From assembly GCF_019931165.1 (NCBI RefSeq), contig NZ_JAIOUP010000005.1, positions 1 through 64,000 of the forward strand: a stretch of DNA of 64,000 nucleotides. The letters are read 5' to 3'. Positions 10,205 to 20,504 of the stretch are shown in pieces; the first letter of the stretch is position 1, and each line of letters starts with the position of its first letter. The stretch is from Schnuerera sp. xch1. GTDB taxonomy: Bacteria; Bacillota; Clostridia; Tissierellales; Tepidimicrobiaceae. A program made the position numbers and the translations under genes. Below the pieces are notes generated by a model. That model had not been told where the DNA came from and made no database searches. It worked only from the letters and a program-made list of their open reading frames with translations.

Positions 10205-10867
10205 ATGAGCTTTAAAATATATTTAGTAGAAGATGACAAAAACTTGAATTTGGTTTTAACTACTTATTTAAAAAAGGAAGGATGGGAAGTATCTTCTGTT
10301 TTTACTGGTGAAGATGCACTAAATTTAGTTAATACTCCTCCTGATCTATGGATACTTGATATTATGCTACCCGATATAGATGGATACCAAATTATAAAGA
10401 AAATAAAGTCAATATCTCCAAATATTCCTGTAATCTTTATTTCAGCAAGAGATGCAGATATAGACAGAGTTTTGGGTTTGGAATTAGGTAGCGATGACTA
10501 TCTATCTAAACCTTTCCTCCCAAGAGAATTGATTATTAGATCTAAAAAATTATTGGAACGTGTATACGGATCAAACTCTCAAGTCAAAGATATAGCCCCT
10601 TACGTAATAGATAAAAAGAGTAGAAGAGTTAAAATAAACAATAAATCAATTGATCTAACATCTAAAGAATTTGATCTTCTATCTTTTCTTGTAGAAAACC
10701 AAGATCAAGCATTATCAAGAGAACAAATACTTGAATATGTATGGGATGACGACTATTTTGGAACAGATAGGGTGGTGGATGATTTGATCAGAAGATTGCG
10801 TAAGAAAATGCCAAAATTAAATATTGAAACCATATATGGATATGGTTATAGGATGATTAAATCATGA
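10205..10867 (+). CDS. OmpR/PhoB family response regulator (CssR-like)
   Basis: A 220-residue two-domain regulator. The receiver domain has acidic residues at its N-terminus (ED 9-10), a phosphoacceptor Asp52 (LDIMLPD) and Lys102 (SKPF). The C-terminal winged helix (about residues 125-220) carries SKEFDLLSFLVEN and RRLRKKM. The following kinase gene overlaps by four bases (ATGA), so the two are translationally coupled. Being divergent from htrA, it is the probable CssR counterpart and is likely to bind the TGTGAAA repeats. An AAGGGG ribosome site precedes the ATG. Confidence 0.93.
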   Translation: MSFKIYLVEDDKNLNLVLTTYLKKEGWEVSSVFTGEDALNLVNTPPDLWILDIMLPDIDGYQIIKKIKSISPNIPVIFISARDADIDRVLGLELGSDDYLSKPFLPRELIIRSKKLLERVYGSNSQVKDIAPYVIDKKSRRVKINNKSIDLTSKEFDLLSFLVENQDQALSREQILEYVWDDDYFGTDRVVDDLIRRLRKKMPKLNIETIYGYGYRMIKS

Positions 10868-12231
10868 AAATGAAAAATAAGCCTTTATCCGTTCAGATTT
10901 GGATTGTTTTTGCAGCTATTACGTTGTTTATATCGATAATATTGTCAATAATACTTCCAATGACTCTAAGAGATTTCTTTACTGAGGAAATATACGCTAC
11001 AATTGAATCTGCTCAAAATTTAATGTTCGCTAGATATGATTTACCCTATCTTAGAGATTTTTTGGAATCTGAAGAATCGGAGGATTCAAGACAAACATTA
11101 GAAAACATTCGAACCGTTAACCATTTTTTTATTTATAATGAAAACCAAATAATGAGTTCATTACCACTTTCGGTGAAATTTGCAAATGATGTCAGAAATC
11201 AAGCACAATTACAGGAAAGTAGTAGCCAACGATATAGCGGAAACATTGGAGATGAGAAAATATTCTATGTAATAACCAAAGGTAAAACATTAAATCAAGA
11301 TGTATACTTGGTTTCATATATGTGGGATTCATATAGACAGGATATGGTACAAAGTCTATTTAAAAGGTTACTCCTAGTCATGTTTTTAGTCTTTATACTT
11401 AGTTGGATACCTGCTATCTTACTTTCCAAACATTTGTCTAGACCATTAGTCAGCTTAGAAAAACGAGTTAAAAAGCTTGCAAACTATGAATGGAATGAGC
11501 CTGTAAATGTAGATAGGGAAGATGAAATAGGAAAATTAGGAGAATCAATAGACCAACTTAGAAATCAATTAATCTATCAGCAGGAAATGCAACAAACCTT
11601 CTTACAAGATATATCTCACGAATTGAAAACCCCTGTTATGGTTATTCGTAGCTTTTCACAAGCCATTAGAGATGGCATTTACCCAAAAGGAGATTTAGAT
11701 TGCTCTGTAAAAGTGATTGATGATGAAGCAGAAAGGCTTGAAAAGCGCATTAAAAATCTACTATATATAACAAAATTAGATTATCTAAATACCCAGGATA
11801 TTACTAATCAAAATTTCCCCTTAGATAAGCTGATTAGGGATACGGTAGAAAGACTATCTTGGAACAGAATTGATATTGATTGGCAATTAAAACTCCCTGC
11901 TACAAATATCAATGGAGATATAGAACAGTGGAGAGTAGCAATAGAAAATCTATTGGATAATCAAATGCGATATGCTAAAAATACGATTCTTATATCATTA
12001 TCTACAAAGGACGACAGTAGCATTATACTTAGATTCTGGAATGATGGCCAAAGTATAGAACCTGAAATAATAGACACACTCTTTACTAAGTTTAATAAGG
12101 GAAAAGAAGGAAAATTTGGTTTAGGATTGGCGATTGTCCAAAAGATTATAACTCTTCACGATGCAAAGATCTGGGTTCAGAATGAAGAAAAAGGGGTATC
12201 CTTCTATGTGGAAATACCGAGGAACAATTGA
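10864..12231 (+). CDS. Sensor histidine kinase (CssS-like)
   Basis: A membrane sensor kinase of 455 residues. TM1 is at about 11-35 and an extracytoplasmic domain of about 130 residues follows. TM2 is at 167-187, then a HAMP linker, a dimerisation/H-box with phospho-accepting His252 (DISHELKTP), an N-box (ENLLDNQMRYA) and a G-box (GLGLAIV). It is the cognate partner of the overlapping response regulator. With htrA divergent from the pair, it probably senses misfolded exported protein. This function is inferred from synteny; the signal is not visible in the sequence. Confidence 0.92.
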   Translation: MKMKNKPLSVQIWIVFAAITLFISIILSIILPMTLRDFFTEEIYATIESAQNLMFARYDLPYLRDFLESEESEDSRQTLENIRTVNHFFIYNENQIMSSLPLSVKFANDVRNQAQLQESSSQRYSGNIGDEKIFYVITKGKTLNQDVYLVSYMWDSYRQDMVQSLFKRLLLVMFLVFILSWIPAILLSKHLSRPLVSLEKRVKKLANYEWNEPVNVDREDEIGKLGESIDQLRNQLIYQQEMQQTFLQDISHELKTPVMVIRSFSQAIRDGIYPKGDLDCSVKVIDDEAERLEKRIKNLLYITKLDYLNTQDITNQNFPLDKLIRDTVERLSWNRIDIDWQLKLPATNINGDIEQWRVAIENLLDNQMRYAKNTILISLSTKDDSSIILRFWNDGQSIEPEIIDTLFTKFNKGKEGKFGLGLAIVQKIITLHDAKIWVQNEEKGVSFYVEIPRNN

Positions 12232-12257
12232 CAATAAAAATAGGGTATAAGGATAAG

Positions 12258-12293
12258 TTTAGGCTTGAATTATTTTCTTATTTCAAGCCTAAA
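12258..12293. terminator. Hairpin between the kinase gene and topB
   Basis: A 12-bp stem (TTTAGGCTTGAA with its complement) and a 12-base loop lie between two convergent genes. Its T tract is weak on both sides, so it is a probable rather than certain terminator. Confidence 0.6.
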
Positions 12294-12301
12294 CTCTTGT
12301 C

Positions 12302-14488
12302 CTATTTCAATTTCAACTTAGAAAGAGCATCTGCTAACTCAGTATTAATTGGTTCATTGCTCATCTTCTTCTGCTTTTTCATATATTTAGCTACATCTTT
12401 TTTAGTAGCTTTGTCCTTTTGTTTTTTCTTTCTCTCATTAAATGAAGATAGTTTTTCTCTATAGCCACATTTACAGGTGAATATTCTCCCTTCCCCTTCT
12501 CCTCGCAGTTCTAATCTTTTATGGCATTTAGGGCATCTGGCATTGGTTATCTTTGAAATGTTTCTCCTATATCCACATTCTCTGTCCTGGCATACATACA
12601 TCTTCCCTTTCTTACTCTTCACCTCTAACATATATTTACCACATTCAGGACATTTTGCTCCTGTTAGGTTATCGTGTCTATACTGTTTATCGCTATTTTT
12701 AATATCCTTTACAATAGTCTTAGTATAATTTCTCATCTCATTTATAAAAGATTTTCTATTAAGTTCTCCTTTGGCTATGGCTTCTAACTTCTGTTCCCAT
12801 TCAGCAGTTAAAGCTGGTGATTTTAAATCCTCAGGTACTAAGTCCAATAGTTGCTTACCTTTGGAAGTAATAAATATATCCTTTCCTCTTTTTTCAATTA
12901 AAAACGTATTAAATAATTTATCAATAATATCTGCCCTTGTAGCTACAGTACCTATTCCACCTGTTTTCCCTATGGTTTTAATTAGGTCTTTGCTCTCTCC
13001 CTGCATATACTTAATAGGGTTCTCCATAGCTGATAATAGTGTACCTTCATTAAATGGTGATGGTGGATTGGTCTTACCTTGTGTCTGTTGAATGGAATTT
13101 ATATTCAAAGTATCTCCTTTATTTATTACAGGTAATTTCTGCTCAGATATATCATCTTCCTTATCATCTTCATAGTTATTTGAATAGACTTCCTTCCAAC
13201 CTATGTTTATAGTATTCTTACCTTTTGCAACAAAGGTTTCATCATCTATTTTAGCTTTTATGGTAGTCTGTTCATATTCAAAAAGAGGATATAGTACTGC
13301 TAAAAATCTTCTTACTACTAAATCATATATCTTTCTTTCTTTATCACTTAATTCACTTAAAAGTACCCTTTCTTCTGTTGGAATTATGGCATGGTGATCT
13401 GATACCTTGCTATTATCTACGAAGGATTTATTCCCTTTTATTGGTCTCTGTAGAACTTTAGATGCTACTTTGCTATATTGGCCAACACTACAAGCTTTAA
13501 CTCTATCTTTTAATGTATCCACTACATCTGAAGAGATATATCTAGAATCAGTTCTTGGATAGGTCAATGCCTTGTGCCTTTCATATAGTCTTTGCATTAT
13601 AGAAAGGGTTTCCTTTGCAGAATAGTTAAATATCTTATTTGCATCTCTTTGAAGTTCTGTTAAATCATATAGTTTAGGTGGATAACTCTTTTTATTTGTC
13701 TTTTTCACGTCTATTACTTTAGCATCTTTTCCTTTTATCTTCTTTAAAATATTATCAGCCTTAGACTTGTTAAATATTCTTGTACTGTTTGATTTTTTAT
13801 CCTGCCATATCAATTTTAAATTTTTAGTAGAAGCAATAATTCCATAATAATCCTTTGGCCTGAAATTTTTAATTTCTTCTTCTCTTTTTGCAATCATAGT
13901 CAAAGTAGGTGTTTGCACTCTACCACATGATAATTGCGCATTATATTTACAAGTCAAAGCACGAGTAGCATTGATTCCTACTATCCAATCGCCCTCTGCT
14001 CTTGCTACTGCTGATTCATAAAGATTCTCATATCTTTTACCATCCTTCAAATTGTTAAAGCCATCTTTTATAGCTTTGTCTGTAACGGAAGATATCCAAA
14101 GTCTTTTTATAGGCTTGTGTACTCCTGCTTTTTCTATAACCCATCTTGCTACAAGTTCGCCTTCTCTTCCTGCGTCAGTGGCTATTACAATTTGAGATAC
14201 ATCTTTTCTATGCAACTGTTTTTTAACAGTATAAAATTGTTTGCTGCTTTGTTTTATAACTACGAGTTTTAAATGGGAAGGCAACATTGGCAAATCTTCA
14301 ATTCTCCAATCTTTATATCTCTTATCATAATCTCCAGGCTCAGCTATAGTCACCAAATGACCTAATGCCCAAGTGACAATGTACTTATTTCCTTCTATAT
14401 ATCCTTTTGTTTTCTTATTACACTTTAAAATCCTTGCTATATCTCTACCTACAGAGGGCTTTTCAGCTAATACCAATGTCTTACTCAT
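12302..14488 (-). CDS. topB: DNA topoisomerase III (type IA)
   Basis: A 728-residue type IA topoisomerase that decatenates single-strand-containing DNA. The Toprim domain has ATDAGREGE (residues 103-111), and the catalytic tyrosine is Tyr310 in TYPRTDSRY. The core is followed by two C-terminal zinc ribbons: CPECGKYM...CQDRECGY and CPKCHKRL...CKCGY. The final 40 residues are lysine-rich. AAAGGATG precedes the ATG. TopB often works with RecQ-type helicases, and recQ is present at the start of the window though not in the same operon. Confidence 0.94.
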   Translation of the reverse strand: MSKTLVLAEKPSVGRDIARILKCNKKTKGYIEGNKYIVTWALGHLVTIAEPGDYDKRYKDWRIEDLPMLPSHLKLVVIKQSSKQFYTVKKQLHRKDVSQIVIATDAGREGELVARWVIEKAGVHKPIKRLWISSVTDKAIKDGFNNLKDGKRYENLYESAVARAEGDWIVGINATRALTCKYNAQLSCGRVQTPTLTMIAKREEEIKNFRPKDYYGIIASTKNLKLIWQDKKSNSTRIFNKSKADNILKKIKGKDAKVIDVKKTNKKSYPPKLYDLTELQRDANKIFNYSAKETLSIMQRLYERHKALTYPRTDSRYISSDVVDTLKDRVKACSVGQYSKVASKVLQRPIKGNKSFVDNSKVSDHHAIIPTEERVLLSELSDKERKIYDLVVRRFLAVLYPLFEYEQTTIKAKIDDETFVAKGKNTINIGWKEVYSNNYEDDKEDDISEQKLPVINKGDTLNINSIQQTQGKTNPPSPFNEGTLLSAMENPIKYMQGESKDLIKTIGKTGGIGTVATRADIIDKLFNTFLIEKRGKDIFITSKGKQLLDLVPEDLKSPALTAEWEQKLEAIAKGELNRKSFINEMRNYTKTIVKDIKNSDKQYRHDNLTGAKCPECGKYMLEVKSKKGKMYVCQDRECGYRRNISKITNARCPKCHKRLELRGEGEGRIFTCKCGYREKLSSFNERKKKQKDKATKKDVAKYMKKQKKMSNEPINTELADALSKLKLK

Positions 14489-14603
14489 CTTAACATCCTT
14501 TCACTTATCTATATTAATAATTTATTATCTGTCTTTTACAGTTTCTATATCATATTATAGCATACAAATATATGCCATGAAAAATGCTATAATATCAATT
14601 AAA

Positions 14604-14629
14604 AGAGGTAGGCATAGGGGCCTACCTCT
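14604..14629 (-). terminator. Terminator of exoA
   Basis: A 10-bp GC-rich stem (AGAGGTAGGC with GCCTACCTCT) overlaps the exoA stop codon and runs into a T-rich tract on the minus strand. Confidence 0.85.
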
Positions 14630-15380
14630 ACTGTATTTCTAACACTACTGGACAATGATCGCTACCCATCACTTCTGAATGGATTTGTGAATCCTTAACT
14701 CTATTTTTAAATCTTTCTGATACTATAAAATAATCTATTCTCCATCCCACATTTCTATCTCTAGATTTTCTCATATAGGACCACCAACTATAAGCGTCTT
14801 CTTTATCTGGATAAAAATACCTAAATGTATCTATAAATCCTTGCTCTAACAAATCAGTCATCTTCTCCCTCTCTTCATCAGAAAATCCTGCATTTTTTCT
14901 ATTTGAACTTGGATTTTTTAAGTCTATTTCATTATGGGCTACATTAAGATCTCCGCATAAGATTATAGGTTTATGAGAATCCAATTCTTTTAAATAATTT
15001 TTGAAATTATCTTGCCATTTCATTCTATAATCAAGCCTTACGAGTCCTCTTTGAGAATTTGGAGTATAGACATTTATTAGATAAAAATCTTGAAACTCTA
15101 GAGTTATTATCCTTCCTTCGTGGTCATCTTCCTTTATTCCTAATCCATATTTAACATTTAAAGGCTCGTCCTTAGTAAATACAGCAGTTCCTGAATATCC
15201 CTTTTTCTTAGCATAATTCCAGTATTGATAATAGCCGTCTATTTTTAAATCTATTTGTCCTTTTTGCAACTTAGTTTCTTGAACACAAAATATATCCGCA
15301 TTCATTTCATTAAAGTAATCTAAAAATCCTTTCTTTACACAAGCTCTAAGGCCATTTACATTCCAAGAAATCAACTTCAT
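14628..15380 (-). CDS. exoA: Exodeoxyribonuclease III / AP endonuclease
   Basis: A class II AP endonuclease and 3'-5' exonuclease for base excision repair. The 250-residue protein has the family signatures: SWNVNGLRA at the start, QETKLQ, LCGDLNVAH, GWRIDYF and the terminal GSDHCPV. The frame is open to 15410, but AGGAGGG five bases before the ATG at 15380 decides the start. It lies immediately downstream of trkH in the same direction and may be co-transcribed. Confidence 0.95.
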   Translation of the reverse strand: MKLISWNVNGLRACVKKGFLDYFNEMNADIFCVQETKLQKGQIDLKIDGYYQYWNYAKKKGYSGTAVFTKDEPLNVKYGLGIKEDDHEGRIITLEFQDFYLINVYTPNSQRGLVRLDYRMKWQDNFKNYLKELDSHKPIILCGDLNVAHNEIDLKNPSSNRKNAGFSDEEREKMTDLLEQGFIDTFRYFYPDKEDAYSWWSYMRKSRDRNVGWRIDYFIVSERFKNRVKDSQIHSEVMGSDHCPVVLEIQ

Positions 15381-15410
15381 ATTATCCCTCCTAAAATCAA
15401 CTTGTTCCAA

Positions 15411-16874
15411 TTATCTATTTTTAGGTAAGATTTCATTTTTCCATACTTTAGGAGCAAATAATGCAATTAGAGTAAATAACTCTAATCTTCCTAGCAACAT
15501 AAATAAGGATAATAAAAGCTTTGATGCATCACTAAATTGGCTATAGGTTGTAGATGGTCCCACAAATCTAAAACCAGGTCCTATATTGCCAAGAGTTGCA
15601 GCTACTGCACTTGCAGAACTTTCAAAGTCTATTCCTTCTAATGAAATAATTATTGTTCCCAAAATAAATATGATAATATACAAAACAAAAAAACTAGTTA
15701 TACCTGCTACCGTTTCATCTGAAATAGATCTACCGTCAACCTTTATAGGTATAACTGCTCTAGGATGAAAAATTTTAGAAATTTCCCTTTTAACTATCTT
15801 TAATAATACTAAAATTCTAATATTTTTAATTCCACCAGCTGTAGAGCCAGCACACCCTCCAACAAACATTAATAAAAATAGAATTGCTTTACTAAAAGTA
15901 GGCCATCGATCAAAATCAACCGTAGAATAGCCTGTAGTAGTTATAATCGAACTTGTTTGAAAAAAAGAATCCCTTAGTGCTAATCCAAAGCTGTCATACA
16001 TTATGGTATATATATCCAAAGCAATCAATACAACTGCAATAATTATTATACCTAAGTACTGACGTAATTCTTCGTTTTTTAGAACTTCTCTCCACTTTCC
16101 TTTAAAGAACGAATAATATAATGAAAAATTAACTCCTGAAAACATCATAAATATACCAATTACTAAATGAATATAAGTGCTATCATAAGCTCCTAAGCTA
16201 GTATTTTTTATGCCAAATCCTCCAGTGCCTACAGTTCCAAAAGTATGGAGTAAAGTATCATAAAGAGACATACCTCCTAATACCAATAATAAAATTTCTA
16301 ATATAGTTATTGCTATATATGTGGTATATAAAATTTTAGCTGTATCTCTAACTCTAGGTGCAATTTTATCAGCTGTAGGTCCGGGACTCTCTACCTTAAA
16401 TATTTGAAAACCTCCTATCCCCAGCATAGGTAAAATAGCAACTGTAAAAACAAGTATACCCATTCCACCTATCCAATGGGTAAAGGATCTCCAAAATAAA
16501 ATTCCCTTAGGCAATATTTCCACATTATCAATTATAGTAGCTCCTGTAGTTGTAAATCCGGATACAGTTTCAAAAAAAGCATCAGTCCAAGAAGGGATAG
16601 TACCTGAAAATACAAAAGGCAATGCCCCAAATACAGATACTAAAAACCACCCAGATCCTACTATCGCCAGTCCTTCTTTTGCTTGGATATTTTCTCTATA
16701 TTTAAAGCTACGACTCATAATAAAGCCCACTACAGCAGTTATAAGTATACTAATTAAAAATGAAGTCCAATCAAATCCTTCATAATGCAGCGCTACTAAT
16801 AAGGAAGGTACCATTAGTGCAGATTCTATTAAGAGTAAATACCCTAATATCTTAATGACTACCCCATAATTCAT
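15411..16874 (-). CDS. trkH: TrkH/KtrB family potassium channel subunit
   Basis: The membrane subunit of a K+ uptake system, 487 residues with four M1-P-M2 repeats. The selectivity-loop glycines are visible in segments such as SGFTTTGATI, FGTVGTGGFG, ITTTGYSTVD and ATLGNIGPG. Its ATG lies inside the end of trkA (23-base overlap), preceded by AAGGAGG, so the two subunits are translationally coupled. It works with TrkA to import potassium. Confidence 0.94.
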   Translation of the reverse strand: MNYGVVIKILGYLLLIESALMVPSLLVALHYEGFDWTSFLISILITAVVGFIMSRSFKYRENIQAKEGLAIVGSGWFLVSVFGALPFVFSGTIPSWTDAFFETVSGFTTTGATIIDNVEILPKGILFWRSFTHWIGGMGILVFTVAILPMLGIGGFQIFKVESPGPTADKIAPRVRDTAKILYTTYIAITILEILLLVLGGMSLYDTLLHTFGTVGTGGFGIKNTSLGAYDSTYIHLVIGIFMMFSGVNFSLYYSFFKGKWREVLKNEELRQYLGIIIIAVVLIALDIYTIMYDSFGLALRDSFFQTSSIITTTGYSTVDFDRWPTFSKAILFLLMFVGGCAGSTAGGIKNIRILVLLKIVKREISKIFHPRAVIPIKVDGRSISDETVAGITSFFVLYIIIFILGTIIISLEGIDFESSASAVAATLGNIGPGFRFVGPSTTYSQFSDASKLLLSLFMLLGRLELFTLIALFAPKVWKNEILPKNR

Positions 16875-18234
16875 TGAATATACCTCCTTTTTTAGCAGGT
16901 TGTGTCAATTTATTCAATATAGGTAAATCAGAAACTAATGAAAATATTATTATTCTATCATCTTCATGAATTACACTATTACCATCTGGTATTATAACGT
17001 CTTCTTTATGCACAATTGCTCCTATAATAATACCTTTTGGCAATCCTAATTTATATAAAGGCTTTCCAATTATAGGTGAATTCTCACTTGCTATTATTTC
17101 TGTTACCTCTCCTTCTCCCCCAAGAAGTAAAGAAACAGATACTACCCTACCACCTCTAATATACTTTAATACATTGCTAACTGTAATATTAACAGGATTT
17201 AAGGCTACATCAACATCTAATTTATCCACTACATGAACATAATTATGTCTGCTTATTTTAGCTATAGCTTTATTTATTCCTGAATTCTTTGCTACTAATG
17301 CCATTAACAAGTTTTGCTCATCATATCCGGTAGCACCTATAAATGTATCGTAAGATGCTAAATCTTCTTCCTGTAATAGATCAATATCTGTACCATCTCC
17401 ATGAATAATCAAAGCACAGTTGAGTTTACTTGCTAAATATTCGCATCGATTCTTATCCTTTTCTAGTATAGTCACACTTATTCCTGACCTTTCTAGGTTT
17501 TGGGCTAAGTAATATCCAATGTTACCTCCACCTAAAATCATAACCTTTTTTGTCTTCTTTTTATTCATATTAATTCCAAGATTTTGTCCCAACCTATTTA
17601 TATTTTTACTCTTCCCTATTACATAGATTACATCACCAAATTTTATCTTTGTAGAACCATTTGGAATTATTAATTCTCCTTCTCTAGATATGGCAGTGAT
17701 AAGAAGTCCCTCTAGCCCTTTTAAGTCCATTATTCTCTTTCCTATAAAACTGCAATCATTTCCTATATGAAAATCAACCATAGAAACCTTACCTTTAGCA
17801 AAATCTCCAGAATAAAAATTATAAGTTTTGGATACATATCTCTCTATTTCAATAGCAGTTGTTAAATCTGGGTTGATAATATGATCAATGCCCAATTCGC
17901 TTTTTACAAAATCCAATTGTTCAATGAATTCTGGATTCCTTATTCTCGCTATGGCTTTTTTACAATGAAGTTTCTTCGATAAAGTACATATTAGAGTATT
18001 GGTCTCATCACTATCTGTAGTAGCAACAATTAAATCATAGGTTTCTATATTAAATTCTTTTAATATCGCAATTTGTATACCATTTGCTTCTACAGTTAAA
18101 ACATCCAAATGATCATTTATTCTCTCTAATGTATTAGGATTTATATCCATCAAAGTTACATCAATATTTTCATTATTCATTGCTTCAGCTAATCTATATC
18201 CTAATTTACCAGCTCCTACAATCATTACCTTCAT
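16852..18234 (-). CDS. trkA: Trk system potassium uptake regulatory protein TrkA
   Basis: A peripheral nucleotide-binding gating subunit with two RCK repeats. Each repeat has a Rossmann GxGxxG motif (GAGKLG near the N-terminus; GGGNIG near residue 225) and a TrkA_C domain. The ORF is open to 18294, but the family start MKVMIVGAGKLG corresponds to the ATG at 18234, with AGGAGG eleven bases upstream, giving 460 codons. It is first in an operon with trkH. Confidence 0.94.
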   Translation of the reverse strand: MKVMIVGAGKLGYRLAEAMNNENIDVTLMDINPNTLERINDHLDVLTVEANGIQIAILKEFNIETYDLIVATTDSDETNTLICTLSKKLHCKKAIARIRNPEFIEQLDFVKSELGIDHIINPDLTTAIEIERYVSKTYNFYSGDFAKGKVSMVDFHIGNDCSFIGKRIMDLKGLEGLLITAISREGELIIPNGSTKIKFGDVIYVIGKSKNINRLGQNLGINMNKKKTKKVMILGGGNIGYYLAQNLERSGISVTILEKDKNRCEYLASKLNCALIIHGDGTDIDLLQEEDLASYDTFIGATGYDEQNLLMALVAKNSGINKAIAKISRHNYVHVVDKLDVDVALNPVNITVSNVLKYIRGGRVVSVSLLLGGEGEVTEIIASENSPIIGKPLYKLGLPKGIIIGAIVHKEDVIIPDGNSVIHEDDRIIIFSLVSDLPILNKLTQPAKKGGIFNELWGSH

Positions 18235-18548
18235 TATAATCCAATCCTCCTCTAAATTGTTATACATACTAATTATTATATCAGTTCTTAGCATAATAAA
18301 AAAGAAGAATTCATTATTATCTATACAGAATTATTATGTGCTCAGGAATAATTTGATATTGACTATTATTTTTCGCTAATAAAGTGTAAATATGCTAAAT
18401 ATTTATAGATAAATTTATTCGAAATTATTAAAATTAGCATTAGATTTTAACTATTTTATCACTTTAAAGCAAAATTGTGCTATAATTATATTACAGAATA
18501 TTTCATTTCGCTCATACCCTACGTCTCTACAGATTGTGAGGTATTACT
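18235..18548. other. Intergenic region between divergent trkA and the phosphoesterase gene
   Basis: About 310 very AT-rich bases. A TATAAT-like box lies near 18480 on the plus strand. No convincing operator, RNA or small gene was seen. Confidence 0.35.
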
Positions 18549-19907
18549 ATGAATATTAAAATATCATTTCCAATTCTCGTATTATTTATATTTGTACTTT
18601 TTATAACTCTTATCAATGGATGTACTAGTGATTTCCCTTGCGACATAATAGATTGTAAGATTAAGTCTGGAAAAGACATTACTTTCTTCATTGCCACTGA
18701 TCCACACCATTTATCTAAGAATTTATATAATAAAGGTAAAGCATTTGATTGGTTTCTCAATTCAGGTGATGGTAAACTACTTGAATACACTGATGAAATA
18801 ATAGACGCTTATACTCTAGATATAAAAGTAAGACAACCAGATATACTAATTATTCCTGGTGATTTAACTTGCAATGGTGAAAAAGAAAGTCACTTTGAGA
18901 TGATAGAAAAGTTAAAAACCATTGAGGCCTTAGGTATCCCTGTATTTGTAATACCAGGTAACCACGATATAAATAATCCTTGGGCAAGAAATTATGTTAA
19001 TGATGAAATGATAAAAATTGATTCTATTACTGAAGAGGAATTTCTGAAATTATATAAGTCTTTTGGCTATAAAGAAGCTATATTTACGGATGATGATTCT
19101 TTAAGCTACTTAGCAGCCCCCGCTGAAGATGTATGGTTATTAATGCTTGATTCTGCTAAATATAAACACAATAATATGAGGACTTCACCAGAAATGGGCA
19201 GCTCTATCTCATCCAAAACTTTAAAATGGATAAAAAAGTGCAGTAATTTGGCCAAGGAAAACAATGCTGAAATTATAGCTATTATGCATCACAGTTTGAT
19301 GAACCATAGTAATATAGTTAATGAAGATTTTACAATTGATAATAGTCAAGAAGTAATAGATACATTCCTTAAATGCAATATACAAATTGTATTGTCAGGT
19401 CATATACATCTACAAGATATAAAATGTCATTCTAATAATAATAAAACAATATATGACATTGCAACATCCTGTCTAATAGCATATCCAAATCAATATGGTA
19501 TATTAGAATTTTCTCCAGATAAAGGTTATAACTATTATACTAACAGAGTTAACATGGATAGATGGGTTGAAAAAAACAACATTTCCGATAAAAATATGCT
19601 AAACTTTAAGAATTATACCAGAAATTTTTTCGAAACCCGTTCATATGATAAATACTATGAATCTTTATTAGAGATAAGTAAATTTACAGACGAAGAAATG
19701 AAAGCTATCTCACGTACTATAGCTACCCTAAACTTAAAATACTTCGCAGGATTTAGAAATCAATTCATGCATAGTATATTTAATACGAAAGGATTCCAAA
19801 TCCTACAGGATACAGCTCCTTGCTCTGTTAGAAATTATATTATGAGTATGTTTAATGACCAATTTACCGACAATAACAAAATATTTATTCCTATTCAAAG
19901 GAAGTAA
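18549..19907 (+). CDS. Lipoprotein metallophosphoesterase (calcineurin-like)
   Basis: An extracytoplasmic phosphoesterase of 452 residues. An N-terminal hydrophobic signal ends in a lipobox with the modified cysteine at residue 25 (LINGC). The five metallophosphoesterase motifs are visible: DPHH, GDLTCNG, GNHD, MHHS and SGHIH. A helical C-terminal domain of about 130 residues follows. The natural substrate (nucleotide, phosphodiester or wall-derived) cannot be told. The gene stands alone, with GTGAGGT upstream of the ATG. Confidence 0.88.
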   Translation: MNIKISFPILVLFIFVLFITLINGCTSDFPCDIIDCKIKSGKDITFFIATDPHHLSKNLYNKGKAFDWFLNSGDGKLLEYTDEIIDAYTLDIKVRQPDILIIPGDLTCNGEKESHFEMIEKLKTIEALGIPVFVIPGNHDINNPWARNYVNDEMIKIDSITEEEFLKLYKSFGYKEAIFTDDDSLSYLAAPAEDVWLLMLDSAKYKHNNMRTSPEMGSSISSKTLKWIKKCSNLAKENNAEIIAIMHHSLMNHSNIVNEDFTIDNSQEVIDTFLKCNIQIVLSGHIHLQDIKCHSNNNKTIYDIATSCLIAYPNQYGILEFSPDKGYNYYTNRVNMDRWVEKNNISDKNMLNFKNYTRNFFETRSYDKYYESLLEISKFTDEEMKAISRTIATLNLKYFAGFRNQFMHSIFNTKGFQILQDTAPCSVRNYIMSMFNDQFTDNNKIFIPIQRK

Positions 19908-20504
19908 AACTATTATCTCAATTTCATCTACTAAATAAATTTTATATATTTTTATATTCATTTGGATAAACATAAAGTGGGTTAATAACTATTTTAAAAT
20001 TACTAAATCTTATCTAAAAAATCCTTATTTAAATCAATGTAGATGAGTCTTCATCAATTTTCTGTTGAATTCTCATCTACATTATGGTATGATATAAGTG
20101 TAACAATAAATAAAGTAAATGTATTAATTAACCCTTTAATACATAAATATTCAGGTAAACGGTTTAAATCTATAGCCTATAATTGGTATAGAATCTAGTT
20201 CGTATTTGTAACTTCGAGTTGAACTATCTATTTGGATAATGGAAAGGCAGTAGTGGACAAGCTCCACAAACCTCTTATAAAATACGTCTTTAAAAAAGAA
20301 AGTCCCTTAACAATTAAATCTTCTCGAAGATTAATAACTCGATTCCAACTAAAAACTCCATATGGAACTTAATTAAATATGTTATCTATATAATACCTAT
20401 TGCGATAATGTATTTATAATTATTTAATAATTTTTGAAATTCTGCGTTAGTAAATTTGTAAGGAATAAACTTTTATTGTAATAACGAAAGGAGATAAAAT
20501 TTTT
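19908..20504. other. Long intergenic region with a hairpin and a possible gene relic
   Basis: About 600 bases. A 12-bp inverted repeat (AATGTAGATGAG with its complement) occupies 20036-20083 and has no T tract on the plus side. A 49-codon stretch without stops at 20223-20372 has basic, protein-like content but no start site, and could be the last fragment of a decayed gene. No known riboswitch consensus (lysine, T-box) was found ahead of the permease. Confidence 0.35.

Noticed and set aside
12228-12464. 78-codon plus-strand frame after the sensor kinase
   Set aside because: It overlaps a hairpin and the end of topB on the other strand, and is a hydrophobic shadow.
20140-20504. Lysine riboswitch or T-box ahead of the APC permease
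   Set aside because: Neither the T-box AGGGUGGNACCGCG core nor the lysine riboswitch conserved elements could be found.
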